Origin: Desulfobacillus sp041396245
GTDB lineage: Bacteria > Pseudomonadota > Gammaproteobacteria > Burkholderiales > Rhodocyclaceae
Assembly: GCA_041396245.1 (NCBI GenBank)
Contig: JAWKYW010000005.1
Location: forward strand, 148,919-212,918
DNA: 64,000 nt
Direction of reading: 5' to 3'
In this document: positions 8,502 to 16,314 of the stretch, in pieces
How positions within the stretch are numbered: the first letter of the stretch is position 1
Layout of the letters: each line of letters begins with the position of its first letter
The notes under the pieces: model-generated
Database searches by the model: none
The model's input: the letters and a program-made list of their open reading frames with translations, nothing else
Told to the model about the DNA's origin: nothing
Made by a program: the position numbers and the translations under genes

Positions 8502-9025
8502 GATTTCGGTGCCTGAAGTTTCCGCAGCTCCTCGATGTCTATGGCGTCTTTGCTGCGTCCGGTTCCCGTTTTCATTGCGATCAGGTGCTCGATCGAGGCA
8601 ATTGGGATCGTGAGCGTCCCGACAGGGGCCATGACCGCGTCAAGCTTCAACTCGGCGAACGAAACAACGGGCCTGACCAGCACATCGATGACGGTGGCCA
8701 TCATGTCGGGGCCGCGCAGTGCGAAGGCGAGCATGCCTTTCTCGCGATGCCATTGCTCGATCCGATCGGGATCGGCCAGCGCGTCGATGGGAACGGGGAT
8801 GACCGGGCGCAGACCCGCCGCCTTTGCGCAATCGATGAAGCGTCGCAGGTTCTCCGGGGTCATGGCCAGCACGACATCGACATCCATGGTTACCCGCTGG
8901 TAGCCGTGCAGCGCCACCGCCAGCCCGCCCACCAGGACGAAGTCGATGTCGGCATCGGACAGGCTCTTGATCAGATCGAACATGCTCATGGCGCGCGCCT
9001 TTTCTTGTTCCAGCTCCATGCTCAT
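8495..9025 (-). CDS. Nucleotidyltransferase (AbiEii/MNT-like) inside the MSHA operon
   Basis: 176-aa minimal nucleotidyltransferase. Seen: 'FVLVGGLAVALHG' (about residues 27-39, the GG..A motif), 'RVTMDVDVVLA' (the paired metal-binding Asp residues of the DxD motif) and a C-terminal 'HLIAMKTGTGRSKDAIDIEELRKL' type segment, common to AbiEii/DUF6036-like enzymes. Family members transfer NMP to protein or tRNA targets, often as toxins or antitoxins. The ATG forms an ATGA overlap with mshP, and the following 61-aa ORF overlaps its stop by 7 bp. A second internal start (Met13, MSMFDLIK) is possible. There is no AbiEi-type antitoxin nearby. Its place between mshP and mshQ implies co-expression with the pilus; its role there is unknown. 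Confidence 0.8.
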   Translation of the reverse strand: MSMELEQEKARAMSMFDLIKSLSDADIDFVLVGGLAVALHGYQRVTMDVDVVLAMTPENLRRFIDCAKAAGLRPVIPVPIDALADPDRIEQWHREKGMLAFALRGPDMMATVIDVLVRPVVSFAELKLDAVMAPVGTLTIPIASIEHLIAMKTGTGRSKDAIDIEELRKLQAPKSC

Positions 9026-9441
9026 AGCTCCACTGCGGCCTGCACCTGCCGCTCGACGTAGTCCGCTCCCGGCGCCGGGTTCGGGCAGGCTCCGGCCGCC
9101 GGCTGGTTGCAGGCGGTGGCGGTCAGTTGGTAAATGGTAACCGGATTGCCGGCTTCCGTATGCGTGGTCGAGGCGCAATTCACCGTTACGGCGAATGTCA
9201 CCAGAGAGCCGGGCAAGGCGAGGTTCGTCGATGCGGCACAGGCGCCGCCGCCTTGCAACACCTGCCAGGCGCCCCATTCGATGCCGGCCTGCGCCGCCTG
9301 GTAGGCGCGCGTGCCGAGTTCGTCGAGCACGGCGGCGGTCTGCTGGACACGGAACATGCTCACGGCGAAGGCGCCGAGCGCGGCCAGCACGACGATCAGG
9401 AAGATCGCCGTGATGATGGAGAACCCCCTCTGGCTGTTCAT
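9022..9441 (-). CDS. mshP: MSHA pilin-like protein MshP
   Basis: 139-aa minor pilin-like protein. N-terminal MNSQRG then FSIITAIFLIVVLAALGAFAV is a prepilin-type leader and membrane helix, although position +5 is Thr rather than the usual Glu, as in PilX/MshP-type minor pilins. Two Cys in the C-terminal half may form a disulfide. ATGA overlaps join it to mshO upstream and the nucleotidyltransferase downstream. Likely part of the pilus-priming minor pilin complex with MshD, MshO and MshQ. Confidence 0.88.
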   Translation of the reverse strand: MNSQRGFSIITAIFLIVVLAALGAFAVSMFRVQQTAAVLDELGTRAYQAAQAGIEWGAWQVLQGGGACAASTNLALPGSLVTFAVTVNCASTTHTEAGNPVTIYQLTATACNQPAAGACPNPAPGADYVERQVQAAVEL

Positions 9442-10469
9442 GGCACGTTGCTCACATGGACCTGCGAGAACAGGGTGACCCGCTCCGTCGTGCCGGCCGG
9501 GTCGGCCTGGCTGAGTTGCAGGCGAATGGAGACGATGCCGTTCCTCTGGGCCACCGCGTTCGGCGCATAGGTGAAGCTGCACTCGGTCACGCCGGTGGCA
9601 AGCAGCGCGGCGTTGCCGCCCGCCGGCGGCGTGCCCTGGCCGGCGCTGACGGCATAACCCCATTGGCGCGTCAGCGTCTGTGCGGCCGGATCGCAGACGT
9701 AGGTCACCGGTCCCGAGACGACATGGAAGCGGCGGTCCGGCGAAGCCAGGGGGAACGCGAGGGACTGGAACTGGATGCGGTCCTCGGGGTTCGCGCCGGC
9801 GTCGGCGGCCGTGGCAGTGATGCGGCTCTTGTTGCCGCCGGTCGCCGCGCCGCCGGCATAGGCGTCGGCGCCGGCGAAGCCCGGCCCGAGGTTGTAGACC
9901 ACCAGGTAATCGCCGCCTGCCGCGATGGTGGCGAGACCGGGCACTGCGCCCAGGCTGCGGAAGCAGGTATCGGCGTTGCCGATGGTGAGCGCGTCGTCGT
10001 AGCCGGGCAGCCCTCCCGCGGGACACTGGGTAGCGCCGCCGGAAGGCTCCTCACGATAGCGCCCGCCGGTGCGCACTTCCAGGTATTCCAGGTAGCAGGT
10101 CGTCAGCCCGGTGCAGGCGCCGGCCACGCGCACGCTGTTGGGCAGGGCCGTCTGCACGTCGCGGGAAAAGCGCCGCACGGCCAGATCGGCGATGTCGGTC
10201 AGGGCAGCGCGGCGGGCGACGTCGAAGTAGCCGGCGATCGGCACGCGCAGAAAGACCGCGGCGACGGCGGCGAGGATGCCGGTGAGCACCATCGCCGTAA
10301 TCAGCTCGATCAGCGTGAAGCCGCGCGCCCCGATCCGGGCGCCGGGCCGCCCCAAGCCCGGATCATCGTGCTCATGGAGCGTGCGCGGCACGCGAACCTC
10401 CGTCACCCCCGCCTCCGGGGCGGGGGGCGGGGGGTGGGCGCTGGAATCACTGTCAGAGGTTCGGCGCAT
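9438..10469 (-). CDS. mshO: MSHA minor pilin MshO
   Basis: Prepilin-like protein with the cleavage site RG/FTLIELITAMVLTGILAAV at about residues 49-70 of the 343-aa frame, followed by a Cys-containing globular domain (PulJ/MshO type). The frame from 10469 gives an unusually long 49-residue leader. Part of that leader is encoded by a G/C palindromic repeat (10402-10436), so the true start may be a GTG or TTG nearer the prepilin site, for example the TTG about 11 residues before the cleavage point. No good Shine-Dalgarno sequence decides this. It overlaps mshD by 17 bp as drawn. Confidence 0.87.
   Translation of the reverse strand: MRRTSDSDSSAHPPPPAPEAGVTEVRVPRTLHEHDDPGLGRPGARIGARGFTLIELITAMVLTGILAAVAAVFLRVPIAGYFDVARRAALTDIADLAVRRFSRDVQTALPNSVRVAGACTGLTTCYLEYLEVRTGGRYREEPSGGATQCPAGGLPGYDDALTIGNADTCFRSLGAVPGLATIAAGGDYLVVYNLGPGFAGADAYAGGAATGGNKSRITATAADAGANPEDRIQFQSLAFPLASPDRRFHVVSGPVTYVCDPAAQTLTRQWGYAVSAGQGTPPAGGNAALLATGVTECSFTYAPNAVAQRNGIVSIRLQLSQADPAGTTERVTLFSQVHVSNVP
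10402..10436 (+). repeat. GTCACCCCC-type G/C palindromic repeat, mshO leader
   Basis: Run of CGTCACCCCCGCC, CTCCGGGG, then repeated GGGGGG, resembling the palindromic family at 17833, 26305 and 37565. It sits in the mshD-mshO junction and would form part of the mshO leader peptide if translation begins at 10469. Confidence 0.45.
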
Positions 10470-11034
10470 GGCGGGTGCGGATGCCGTCGAGGGTCACGCT
10501 GACGTTGCCGGGGCCGGTCACGGTGACGCTGATCCGCTGCGCTTCCGTTGCGGCGATGCCGCCGAAGGCGAGCGGAGCGACGGCGACCGTGGCGCCATAG
10601 GCACCCAGTCCCGCCATCGCGGCGCCGGTGACGTCGAGGATGCCGCCCGCCATGGCGAAGCCGTTGTAGTCGTTGGCGTTGTCGAAGGGCGTCAGCGCGG
10701 CATAGCGCGTTTCGCCCGCCTCCGGTCCCATGGCTTCGACGGTGGCAGCACAGCCATTGACGCCGACGAAGGCGCCGGTCGCCGTCGCGGCATTCGCATC
10801 GTCCGGATCGCAGAAGGTGAAGGGCTGCAGGCGGATTTCCTCCAGCAGCGACTCGGCGATCGCCAGCGCCTGCTTGCGGATCAGGGGATCGGCGCTGGCC
10901 CTTGTCGTGTTGGCGAAGACCATGAGGATGCCGCCTGCCGCGATGCCGACGATGACGATGAACAGCAGGACCTCGATGAGGGAGACGCCCTGAATCGCTC
11001 GTCCGTGGCCGGGGCGGATGGGTTTAATCGGCAT
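10453..11034 (-). CDS. mshD: MSHA minor pilin MshD
   Basis: 193-aa prepilin-like protein. The type IV leader ends QG/VSLIEVLLFIVIVGIAAG at about residues 15-34, with Gly at -1 and Glu at +5. The C-terminal domain has two Cys and a 'DPLIRKQALAIAESLLEEI' helix typical of MshD/PilV. It overlaps mshC by 11 bp. Role inferred: minor pilin initiating MSHA assembly. Confidence 0.9.
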   Translation of the reverse strand: MPIKPIRPGHGRAIQGVSLIEVLLFIVIVGIAAGGILMVFANTTRASADPLIRKQALAIAESLLEEIRLQPFTFCDPDDANAATATGAFVGVNGCAATVEAMGPEAGETRYAALTPFDNANDYNGFAMAGGILDVTGAAMAGLGAYGATVAVAPLAFGGIAATEAQRISVTVTGPGNVSVTLDGIRTRHAPNL

Positions 11035-11500
11035 GCCCCGTCTCCGCTGCCACTAATATGGGCAGCATGCCTGAAACGGTAACGGTTATGGCCAGGTTCG
11101 GATTCGGCTGACCCAGACCGTTGAACCTGAAGCTGTTCGTTGAAGCTGCCACGGTCACCCCGCTGGGCGCAGTGATCACGTAAGGCGAAGATGAGCCCGG
11201 TTCGCCCAGTGGCGTACTGCATGCCGCACCAGCGACCGTCGACGGATTGAATGTCAGCGCCAACGTCGCCGGTGTCGCGGGAGTGATCGTCACACAAACC
11301 TCCCTGCGCTTGGCGACGGCTTGCTGGCGCGCATACCGAAGGCTCGAAAGCACCTGGTCCCTGAAACCGCGCTGAGAAAATGCATCGCGACCGACGAATC
11401 GGGGCAGCGCGACGGCCGCAATGATTCCCGCCACGATAATGACCGTGACCAACTCTACGATCGAGAAGCCCGCCTCACGTCTCCTGGAATCGGGAACCAT
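11024..11500 (-). CDS. mshC: MSHA pilin-like protein MshC (GspH/FimT type)
   Basis: 158-aa prepilin-like protein with leader ending AG/FSIVELVTVIIVAGIIAAVALP and a GspH/FimT-like beta domain with two Cys. The start at 11500 is decided by a strong GAGGAGG Shine-Dalgarno sequence 4 bp ahead of the ATG and an 11-residue leader; an upstream in-frame ATG at 11554 would add 18 residues without a ribosome site. It lies about 79 bp after mshA and overlaps mshD. Confidence 0.9.
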   Translation of the reverse strand: MVPDSRRREAGFSIVELVTVIIVAGIIAAVALPRFVGRDAFSQRGFRDQVLSSLRYARQQAVAKRREVCVTITPATPATLALTFNPSTVAGAACSTPLGEPGSSSPYVITAPSGVTVAASTNSFRFNGLGQPNPNLAITVTVSGMLPILVAAETGHAD

Positions 11501-11579
11501 CAGCCTCCTCAAACACACATGGCCGCCCATCCGATGTGCCGGATGCGCGGCCAAGTGCGAACTGACAGCCGGGCGCCCG

Positions 11580-12122
11580 TCAGCAACCTGTCGTCAGTGC
11601 CTGGGATATGATCGGCGCTGCTCCGGCGGCTGCAGGGGCAGCATAGGTGAATTGACACTGGCCGGGTGTGGTGGCACCGGAGATGCGAACGCGCACCACG
11701 GCTCCCACCAAAGCAACGGTATAACCCTTGGCCACAAGGTCAGCCTGAAACTGCGCATTATTGTTCCCTTCGGCCAGGCCGGCCGCGTAAACAATGCCGT
11801 TCCGGTTTACGTTTGCCTGAGGATAGGAGAAAGTCAGGGCCGTCAAGCCGCGTTCGGTACAGACGTTTCCGCCACCCGTGGCCGTTACGTTTTCGGTACC
11901 GCCCGCAGGACACGCCAAGGGCCCTTGTCCGGCCCTCACAAGGGCTTTGCCATGCACCAAAGCCGATGCCGCTGATATGGCGCCTTGGGCCGCCTGCAGT
12001 TTTGCCCGCCTCGCATCTCCCTGAAGATTGACGAATCGCGGCAGGGCAGTCGCCGCAAGAATGCCCAGGATGGTAATGACGACCACCAGTTCGATCAGGG
12101 TGAAACCGGATTGCCTTTTCAT
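11580..12122 (-). CDS. mshA: Major MSHA pilin MshA (or MshB)
   Basis: 180-aa type IVa pilin. Start at 12122 follows GGAGG at -12 and gives the short leader MKRQSG/FTLIELVVVITILGILAATALP. The globular part has a 'CPAGG..C' pair, then 'GQCQFTYAAP' and a terminal '..TTGC', fitting the C-terminal disulfide loop of MSHA pilins. It is the only full-length major-pilin-like gene here, so I call it MshA; MshB cannot be excluded because the two are similar. It has a 92-bp AT-rich upstream gap, the longest in the first unit, consistent with its own promoter for high expression. Confidence 0.88.
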   Translation of the reverse strand: MKRQSGFTLIELVVVITILGILAATALPRFVNLQGDARRAKLQAAQGAISAASALVHGKALVRAGQGPLACPAGGTENVTATGGGNVCTERGLTALTFSYPQANVNRNGIVYAAGLAEGNNNAQFQADLVAKGYTVALVGAVVRVRISGATTPGQCQFTYAAPAAAGAAPIISQALTTGC

Positions 12123-12214
12123 GTTCACTTCCTCCAACTAAAAAATCACACGAGCCGAGAATACACGATCACAACAGCTTTACATGCCAACTATTCCCGC
12201 TTTTTCAAAGAATA
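12123..12214 (-). promoter_or_regulatory. Probable mshA promoter/leader region
   Basis: 92-bp AT-rich gap between mshF and the pilin gene, unusual in this compact operon. On the minus strand TTGAAA and TGTAAA are spaced by 18 bp, and there is a partial sigma-54-like TGGCAT..GCTGT. Neither match is strong, so the exact promoter type is unresolved. Confidence 0.4.
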
Positions 12215-12715
12215 TCAGAACCATGCATAGGAAAAGCGTGAAATAAGTCGCGGATCCAGCGCATCCCCTTCGATGCGCACGATGAACCGCAATTCCTTCA
12301 CCTTCGATCCCTCGACCCTCAGGTTGTCCGAACGGTTCGGCCGGTAGACCAGTTGCCGCTCGCCCGGATCGAAATACCAGTAGGCCGGCCGGGCATGCGC
12401 AGGCGGCTTCGCCATTTCACCCAGGTAGTTCCGCGGCGGGGTCTGCAGCCATTTCACCGGATTCTCCCTTTCCAATGGCGCCTGGTTCGGAACGGCGCCG
12501 CGGGTGAGGCGGCTGGCGGCTTCCAGGCGCAGGGCATAGTCGATCGTGCGCACCGTCTCCTCCACTTCGGTCTTCTCGGACATCTCCTGCATGGTCAGCA
12601 CCCGGTCGAACAGGAAATACAGCAGGCCGGACAGCACGGCCAGGGCGACGGCCAGTTCGACCAGGCTGAAGCCCGGCGGCCTTGCGTGAATCCGGCGTCC
12701 CTGCGGCCGGGGCAT
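12215..12715 (-). CDS. mshF: MSHA biogenesis pilin-like protein MshF
   Basis: 166-aa protein starting at 12715 in a TAATG overlap with the mshG stop. The N-terminus carries a prepilin-like site PPG/FSLVELAVALAVLSGLLYFLF (about residues 14-34) and then a 'DYALRLEAASRL' helix and a beta-rich C-terminus ending in FSYAWF. Position between mshG and mshA matches mshF, a poorly characterised MSHA gene. Function inferred from position and prepilin motif only. Confidence 0.8.
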   Translation of the reverse strand: MPRPQGRRIHARPPGFSLVELAVALAVLSGLLYFLFDRVLTMQEMSEKTEVEETVRTIDYALRLEAASRLTRGAVPNQAPLERENPVKWLQTPPRNYLGEMAKPPAHARPAYWYFDPGERQLVYRPNRSDNLRVEGSKVKELRFIVRIEGDALDPRLISRFSYAWF

Positions 12716-13941
12716 TACTTGATCGCCGCCTTGCCCAGATCCCACATCGGCAGGAACACGCCGAGCGCCAGCACCAGCACCATTGCGCCGAGCGCCACGA
12801 TCAGGATCGGCTCGATCTGCGCCGACAGCGTCTTCAGCTCGTATTCGACCTCGCGCTGATACATGTCGGCGATCTCCAGCATCATGTCGTCGAGCGATCC
12901 CGATTCCTCGCCGACCATCACCATCTGCAGCACCACCGGGGTGAACACCCCCGAGGCGACGGCGGTGCGCAGCACGCTCTCGCCGCGCTCCACGCCCATG
13001 CGCATGTCCTCGAGTTTCTTCTCGATCCAGGCGTTCTCGACCACCTGCCCGGTGAGGGAGAGCCCCTGCACGATCGGCACGCCGCTTCTCGCCGCCATGG
13101 CGAAGCTCCTCGCGAAGCGCGCCAGGGTGGCCTTGCGGATGATCTTGCCGGCGATCGGGAGCCGCAGCTTGAAGCGGTCCCAGGCCAGGCGGCCGTCCTT
13201 CGTCTTGACGAACAGGCGGAAGGCAAAGACGGCGATGGCCAGCAGGGCCAGCAGGGCCGGCCACCAGGCCAGGGTGAAATCGGAAAAGCCGATGAGGACA
13301 CGCGTCATCAGCGGCAGTTCGGTATTGAAGCCCTTGAACACCTTGGCGAAGGCCGGGATGACGAAGATGTTGATGATCACCAGGGCGATGGCCATGGCCA
13401 GCATGACGAAGCTTGGGTAGCGCAGGGCCGATTTGACCTGGTCCTTCATGAACTTCTGAAATTCGAGGTGGTGGAAGAGCTGGAGGAAGATTTCCTCCAG
13501 CCGCCCGGTGGTCTCGCCGACCCGCACCATGGCGACGTAGAAGCTGCCGAACACGTCGGGATTGCGTGCCAGCGCCTGCGACAGCTCGCGGCCCGAATCG
13601 AGCGCCTCGCGCAGGTCCTGGATGACGGCGGCGAAGGCGCGGTTCATGGCGGATTCCTGCAGGCCGGCGAGCGCCCGCATGATCGGGACGCCGGCTTTTA
13701 TCAGGGTGTACATCTGCCGGCTGAAGAGCAGCACGTCGATGAAGCCGGCCTTCTGCCGGTCGAGCAGGCGCGCCATCTGCTTGCCGAAGGATTCGGCGGG
13801 CGCCGCCGATTCGGCAATCCGGATGGGAGTGATGCCCCCTTCGGCGAGGTGCTCGGCCAGGATGCTGCCGGTGGGGCTTTCCATGACCCCCTCGACGCGG
13901 TTGCCCTGGGCATTGCGGCCGACGTAGGCAAAGTGGGGCAT
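12715..13941 (-). CDS. mshG: MSHA inner-membrane platform protein MshG
   Basis: 408-aa GspF/PilC family polytopic membrane protein. Two repeated T2SF domains are visible (about residues 70-190 and 270-395), each with the helical 'LREALDSGRELSQALARNPDVF' type motif, separated and followed by hydrophobic segments ('YPSFVMLAMAIALVIINIFVIPAF', 'PILIVALGAMVLVLALGVFLPMW'). It couples MshE ATP hydrolysis to pilin addition. It lies 7 bp after mshE and its TAA overlaps the mshF ATG by one base. Confidence 0.95.
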   Translation of the reverse strand: MPHFAYVGRNAQGNRVEGVMESPTGSILAEHLAEGGITPIRIAESAAPAESFGKQMARLLDRQKAGFIDVLLFSRQMYTLIKAGVPIMRALAGLQESAMNRAFAAVIQDLREALDSGRELSQALARNPDVFGSFYVAMVRVGETTGRLEEIFLQLFHHLEFQKFMKDQVKSALRYPSFVMLAMAIALVIINIFVIPAFAKVFKGFNTELPLMTRVLIGFSDFTLAWWPALLALLAIAVFAFRLFVKTKDGRLAWDRFKLRLPIAGKIIRKATLARFARSFAMAARSGVPIVQGLSLTGQVVENAWIEKKLEDMRMGVERGESVLRTAVASGVFTPVVLQMVMVGEESGSLDDMMLEIADMYQREVEYELKTLSAQIEPILIVALGAMVLVLALGVFLPMWDLGKAAIK

Positions 13942-13948
13942 GGCGCGG

Positions 13949-15652
13949 CTAGTCCTCGTACTGGCTGGTGGTGCGGATGGCTTCCTGCACCGTGGTGCGC
14001 CCCTCGATCACGGCACGGATGGCGTCGCGGCGCAGGGTGTGGCGGGCCATCTGCTCGCGCGCGGCGCGGATGAACTCGGCCGGATCCTCCTGGTTGGCCG
14101 CAGCCACCACCGGGGCGGTCATCTCCAGCATCTCGTAGATGCCGGTGCGACCGAGATAGCCGGTGCCGTTGCAGTGCGAGCAGCCGGCGCCCTCGCGGTA
14201 CTCGTGGCGGTCCACATCGTCGCCGATCTCGACCCGTAGCCACTCGTGTTCCTGCGGCGACAGCCGGCGCGGCCGGGCGCAATGCTCGCAGATCACCCGT
14301 ACCAGGCGCTGGGCGATGACCATCTGCAGGGACATCGCCACCATGTAGCGCGGCACGCCCATGTCGAGCAGGCGGATCGGCGTGCTGGCGGCGTCGTTGG
14401 TGTGCAGGGTGGACAGCACCATGTGGCCGGTGATGGCGGCACGCAGGCCGATCTCGGCGGTGGCCTGGTCGCGCATCTCGCCGACCAGGATCACGTCCGG
14501 GTCCTGGCGCAGGGCGGAACGCAGCACGCGATCGAAGCTGAGTTCGATCTTCTCGTTGACCTGCACCTGGTTGATGCCGGGCAGGCGGTATTCGACCGGG
14601 TCCTCGACGGTGATGATCTTCTTCTCGGTGGTGTTGATCTCGGCCAGGGCGGCGTACAGCGTCGTCGTCTTGCCGCTGCCGGTGGGGCCGGTCACCAGCA
14701 CCATGCCGCTGGAACGGTGGATGGCCTCGCGCAGGCGCTCCAGGATTCCCGGCGGCATGCCGAGATGCTCCAGCCGCAGCATGCCGGCGCCCTGATTGAG
14801 CAGGCGCATCACCACCGACTCGCCGTGCTGCGTCGGCATGGTCGAGATGCGCACGTCGATGGCGGTCGTTTTTACCTTGACGTTGAAGCGGCCGTCCTGC
14901 GGCAGCCGCTTTTCCGAGATATCCAGGCCCGACATCAGCTTCAGGCGCAGCACCAGGGCCGAGGCGATCTTCATGTCGGCCTCGGTCTGCACATGCATCA
15001 CGCCGTCGATGCGGAAGCGGATCACCAGGGAGCGCTCCTGCGGCTCGATGTGGATGTCGGAGGCGCGCACCTGGGTCGCCGCCTCGAAGACGGACTGCAG
15101 CAGCTTGACGACCGGAGCCTCCTCCAGCCCCGGCGTGAGCGCCAGGGCGCCGAGATCGACCGCGCCCTCGCCGAGCTCCGCCGTCAGCTCCTTCGCCAGG
15201 CCGCTGATTTCCTCGGTGCGCTGGTAAATCCGGTCGACGGTTTCCAGCAGCTGGGATTCCGTGACGACGGCGATGTCGATTTCCCGCTTGAGGATGCGCG
15301 CCACCTCGTCGTAGGCGAAGAGGTCGGTCGGGTCGGCAAAGCCGACGCGCACCCCGTTGTCGCGCTCCTCCAGCACCAGGGCGCGGAATCGGCGCGCCTG
15401 GGCCTCGGGCAGCAGGCGCACGATGGCCGGCTTGAGGTTGAAATACTTGAGGTTGATGTAGGGCGCGTTGATCTGCCGGGCGATCGCCTCGGAAATCTGC
15501 TCCTCGGTGACGAAGCCCTTGTCGACGAAAACCCGCCCCAGCTTGCGACCGGTCTTTTTCTGCTCGTCGAGGGCCGCCTGCAACTGTTCCTGGCTCAGCA
15601 GTTTCTGCTGGACCAGTATTTCCCCCAGGCGGAATTTTTCCGGACGGGCCAT
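13949..15652 (-). CDS. mshE: MSHA extension ATPase MshE (c-di-GMP-binding)
   Basis: 567-aa GspE/PilB family ATPase that powers pilus extension. The N-terminal MshEN domain has two repeats with the c-di-GMP-binding RLGxxL..Q pattern (residues 8-31, RLGEIL; 37-60, KLGRVF), so cyclic di-GMP control is expected from established MshE work. Walker A GPTGSGKTT is at residues 322-330, an Asp box and 'VILVGEMRD' (Walker B) follow, and a tetracysteine zinc motif CEHC...CSHC is near the C-terminus. First gene of the mshE-Q unit, with a GGGGAT ribosome site. Confidence 0.96.
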   Translation of the reverse strand: MARPEKFRLGEILVQQKLLSQEQLQAALDEQKKTGRKLGRVFVDKGFVTEEQISEAIARQINAPYINLKYFNLKPAIVRLLPEAQARRFRALVLEERDNGVRVGFADPTDLFAYDEVARILKREIDIAVVTESQLLETVDRIYQRTEEISGLAKELTAELGEGAVDLGALALTPGLEEAPVVKLLQSVFEAATQVRASDIHIEPQERSLVIRFRIDGVMHVQTEADMKIASALVLRLKLMSGLDISEKRLPQDGRFNVKVKTTAIDVRISTMPTQHGESVVMRLLNQGAGMLRLEHLGMPPGILERLREAIHRSSGMVLVTGPTGSGKTTTLYAALAEINTTEKKIITVEDPVEYRLPGINQVQVNEKIELSFDRVLRSALRQDPDVILVGEMRDQATAEIGLRAAITGHMVLSTLHTNDAASTPIRLLDMGVPRYMVAMSLQMVIAQRLVRVICEHCARPRRLSPQEHEWLRVEIGDDVDRHEYREGAGCSHCNGTGYLGRTGIYEMLEMTAPVVAAANQEDPAEFIRAAREQMARHTLRRDAIRAVIEGRTTVQEAIRTTSQYED

Positions 15653-15745
15653 GATATCCCCGAAAAGTTAAACCTTATTGTATGAAAAACGACGTAACAT
15701 CACTGTTTACTGACGGAAATTACCCCTATTCTCGCAGGTGTTCAA
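15653..15745. promoter_or_regulatory. Divergent promoter region, mshE and trmL
   Basis: AT-rich 93 bp between divergent starts. For mshE, minus-strand TTGAAC (overlapping the trmL start) - 17 bp - TAATTT, and separately TACAAT, are candidate elements. For trmL a TATTCT -10 lies near 15727-15732 without a clear -35. Confidence 0.4.
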
Positions 15746-16210
15746 GTGTTTCATGTCGTTCTCTATCAGCCGGAAATCCCCCCCAACGCCGGCAATGCGA
15801 TCCGGCTGACGGCGAATGCCGGCGCAAATCTGCATCTGGTGAAGCCGCTCGGCTTCAATCTGGAAGACCGGCAACTCGCCCGCGCCGGACTCGATTACCA
15901 CGATCTCGCCCGGGTCACGGTACATGAAAGCTGGCAGGACTGCCTGGAACGACTTCACGGCCACCGGCTGTTTTTCGTCAGTACACGAGGGAATGCCCGC
16001 TACGATGCGCCGCGCTACCAGCCGGGCGACGCCTTCGTCTTCGGGCCGGAATCGCGCGGGCTGCCGCAGGAGATGCTCGATGCCGCAGCGCCCGGCCGGA
16101 TCGTCCGCCTGCCCATGGTGCCGGGCAACCGCAGCCTGAACCTCTCCAACACAGTGGCGGTGATGGTGTTCGAGGCCTGGCGGCAGAACGACTACGCGGG
16201 AAGCATGTAG
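15746..16210 (+). CDS. trmL: tRNA (cytidine34/uridine34-2'-O)-methyltransferase TrmL
   Basis: 154-aa SPOUT-fold methyltransferase that 2'-O-methylates the wobble base of tRNA-Leu anticodons. Signatures: N-terminal 'VVLYQPEIPPNAGNAIRL', 'FGPESRGLP' and the C-terminal knot 'MVPGNRSLNLSNTVAVMVFEAWRQ'. Length matches E. coli TrmL (157 aa). The start is GTG at 15746, which aligns with the family N-terminus. Monocistronic, divergent from the pilus locus and convergent with gpsA. Confidence 0.94.
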   Translation: MFHVVLYQPEIPPNAGNAIRLTANAGANLHLVKPLGFNLEDRQLARAGLDYHDLARVTVHESWQDCLERLHGHRLFFVSTRGNARYDAPRYQPGDAFVFGPESRGLPQEMLDAAAPGRIVRLPMVPGNRSLNLSNTVAVMVFEAWRQNDYAGSM

Positions 16211-16314
16211 GTCGGCCTTTCTGTAGGTCTGGCCTCAGCCCGACAACCACAGGCATGACTCGACTCAGAAAGTCCGGAAACAACCTCTTGACGCTTCACA
16301 GCTAGCTAGCTGAT
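16211..16314. other. trmL-gpsA convergent spacer with degenerate REP-like arms
   Basis: 104 bp holding GTAGGTCGG (16208), a second GTAGGTC copy and CAGCCCGAC, a degenerate form of the inverted GTAGGTCGGGC..GCCCGAC element seen intact near 17369-17388. A self-complementary AGCTAGCTAGCT lies close to the gpsA stop. Probably transcript-end structure; no T-tract terminator is visible. Confidence 0.4.

Noticed and set aside
8316..9025. Complete AbiE abortive-infection system
   Set aside because: No AbiEi-type winged-helix antitoxin is encoded; the partner is only 61 aa and unrelated by eye.
11830..11853. AAAGTCAG at 11830 in the pilin gene
   Set aside because: The second block reads CGCGT, not CGGCG, and the spacer is unrelated.
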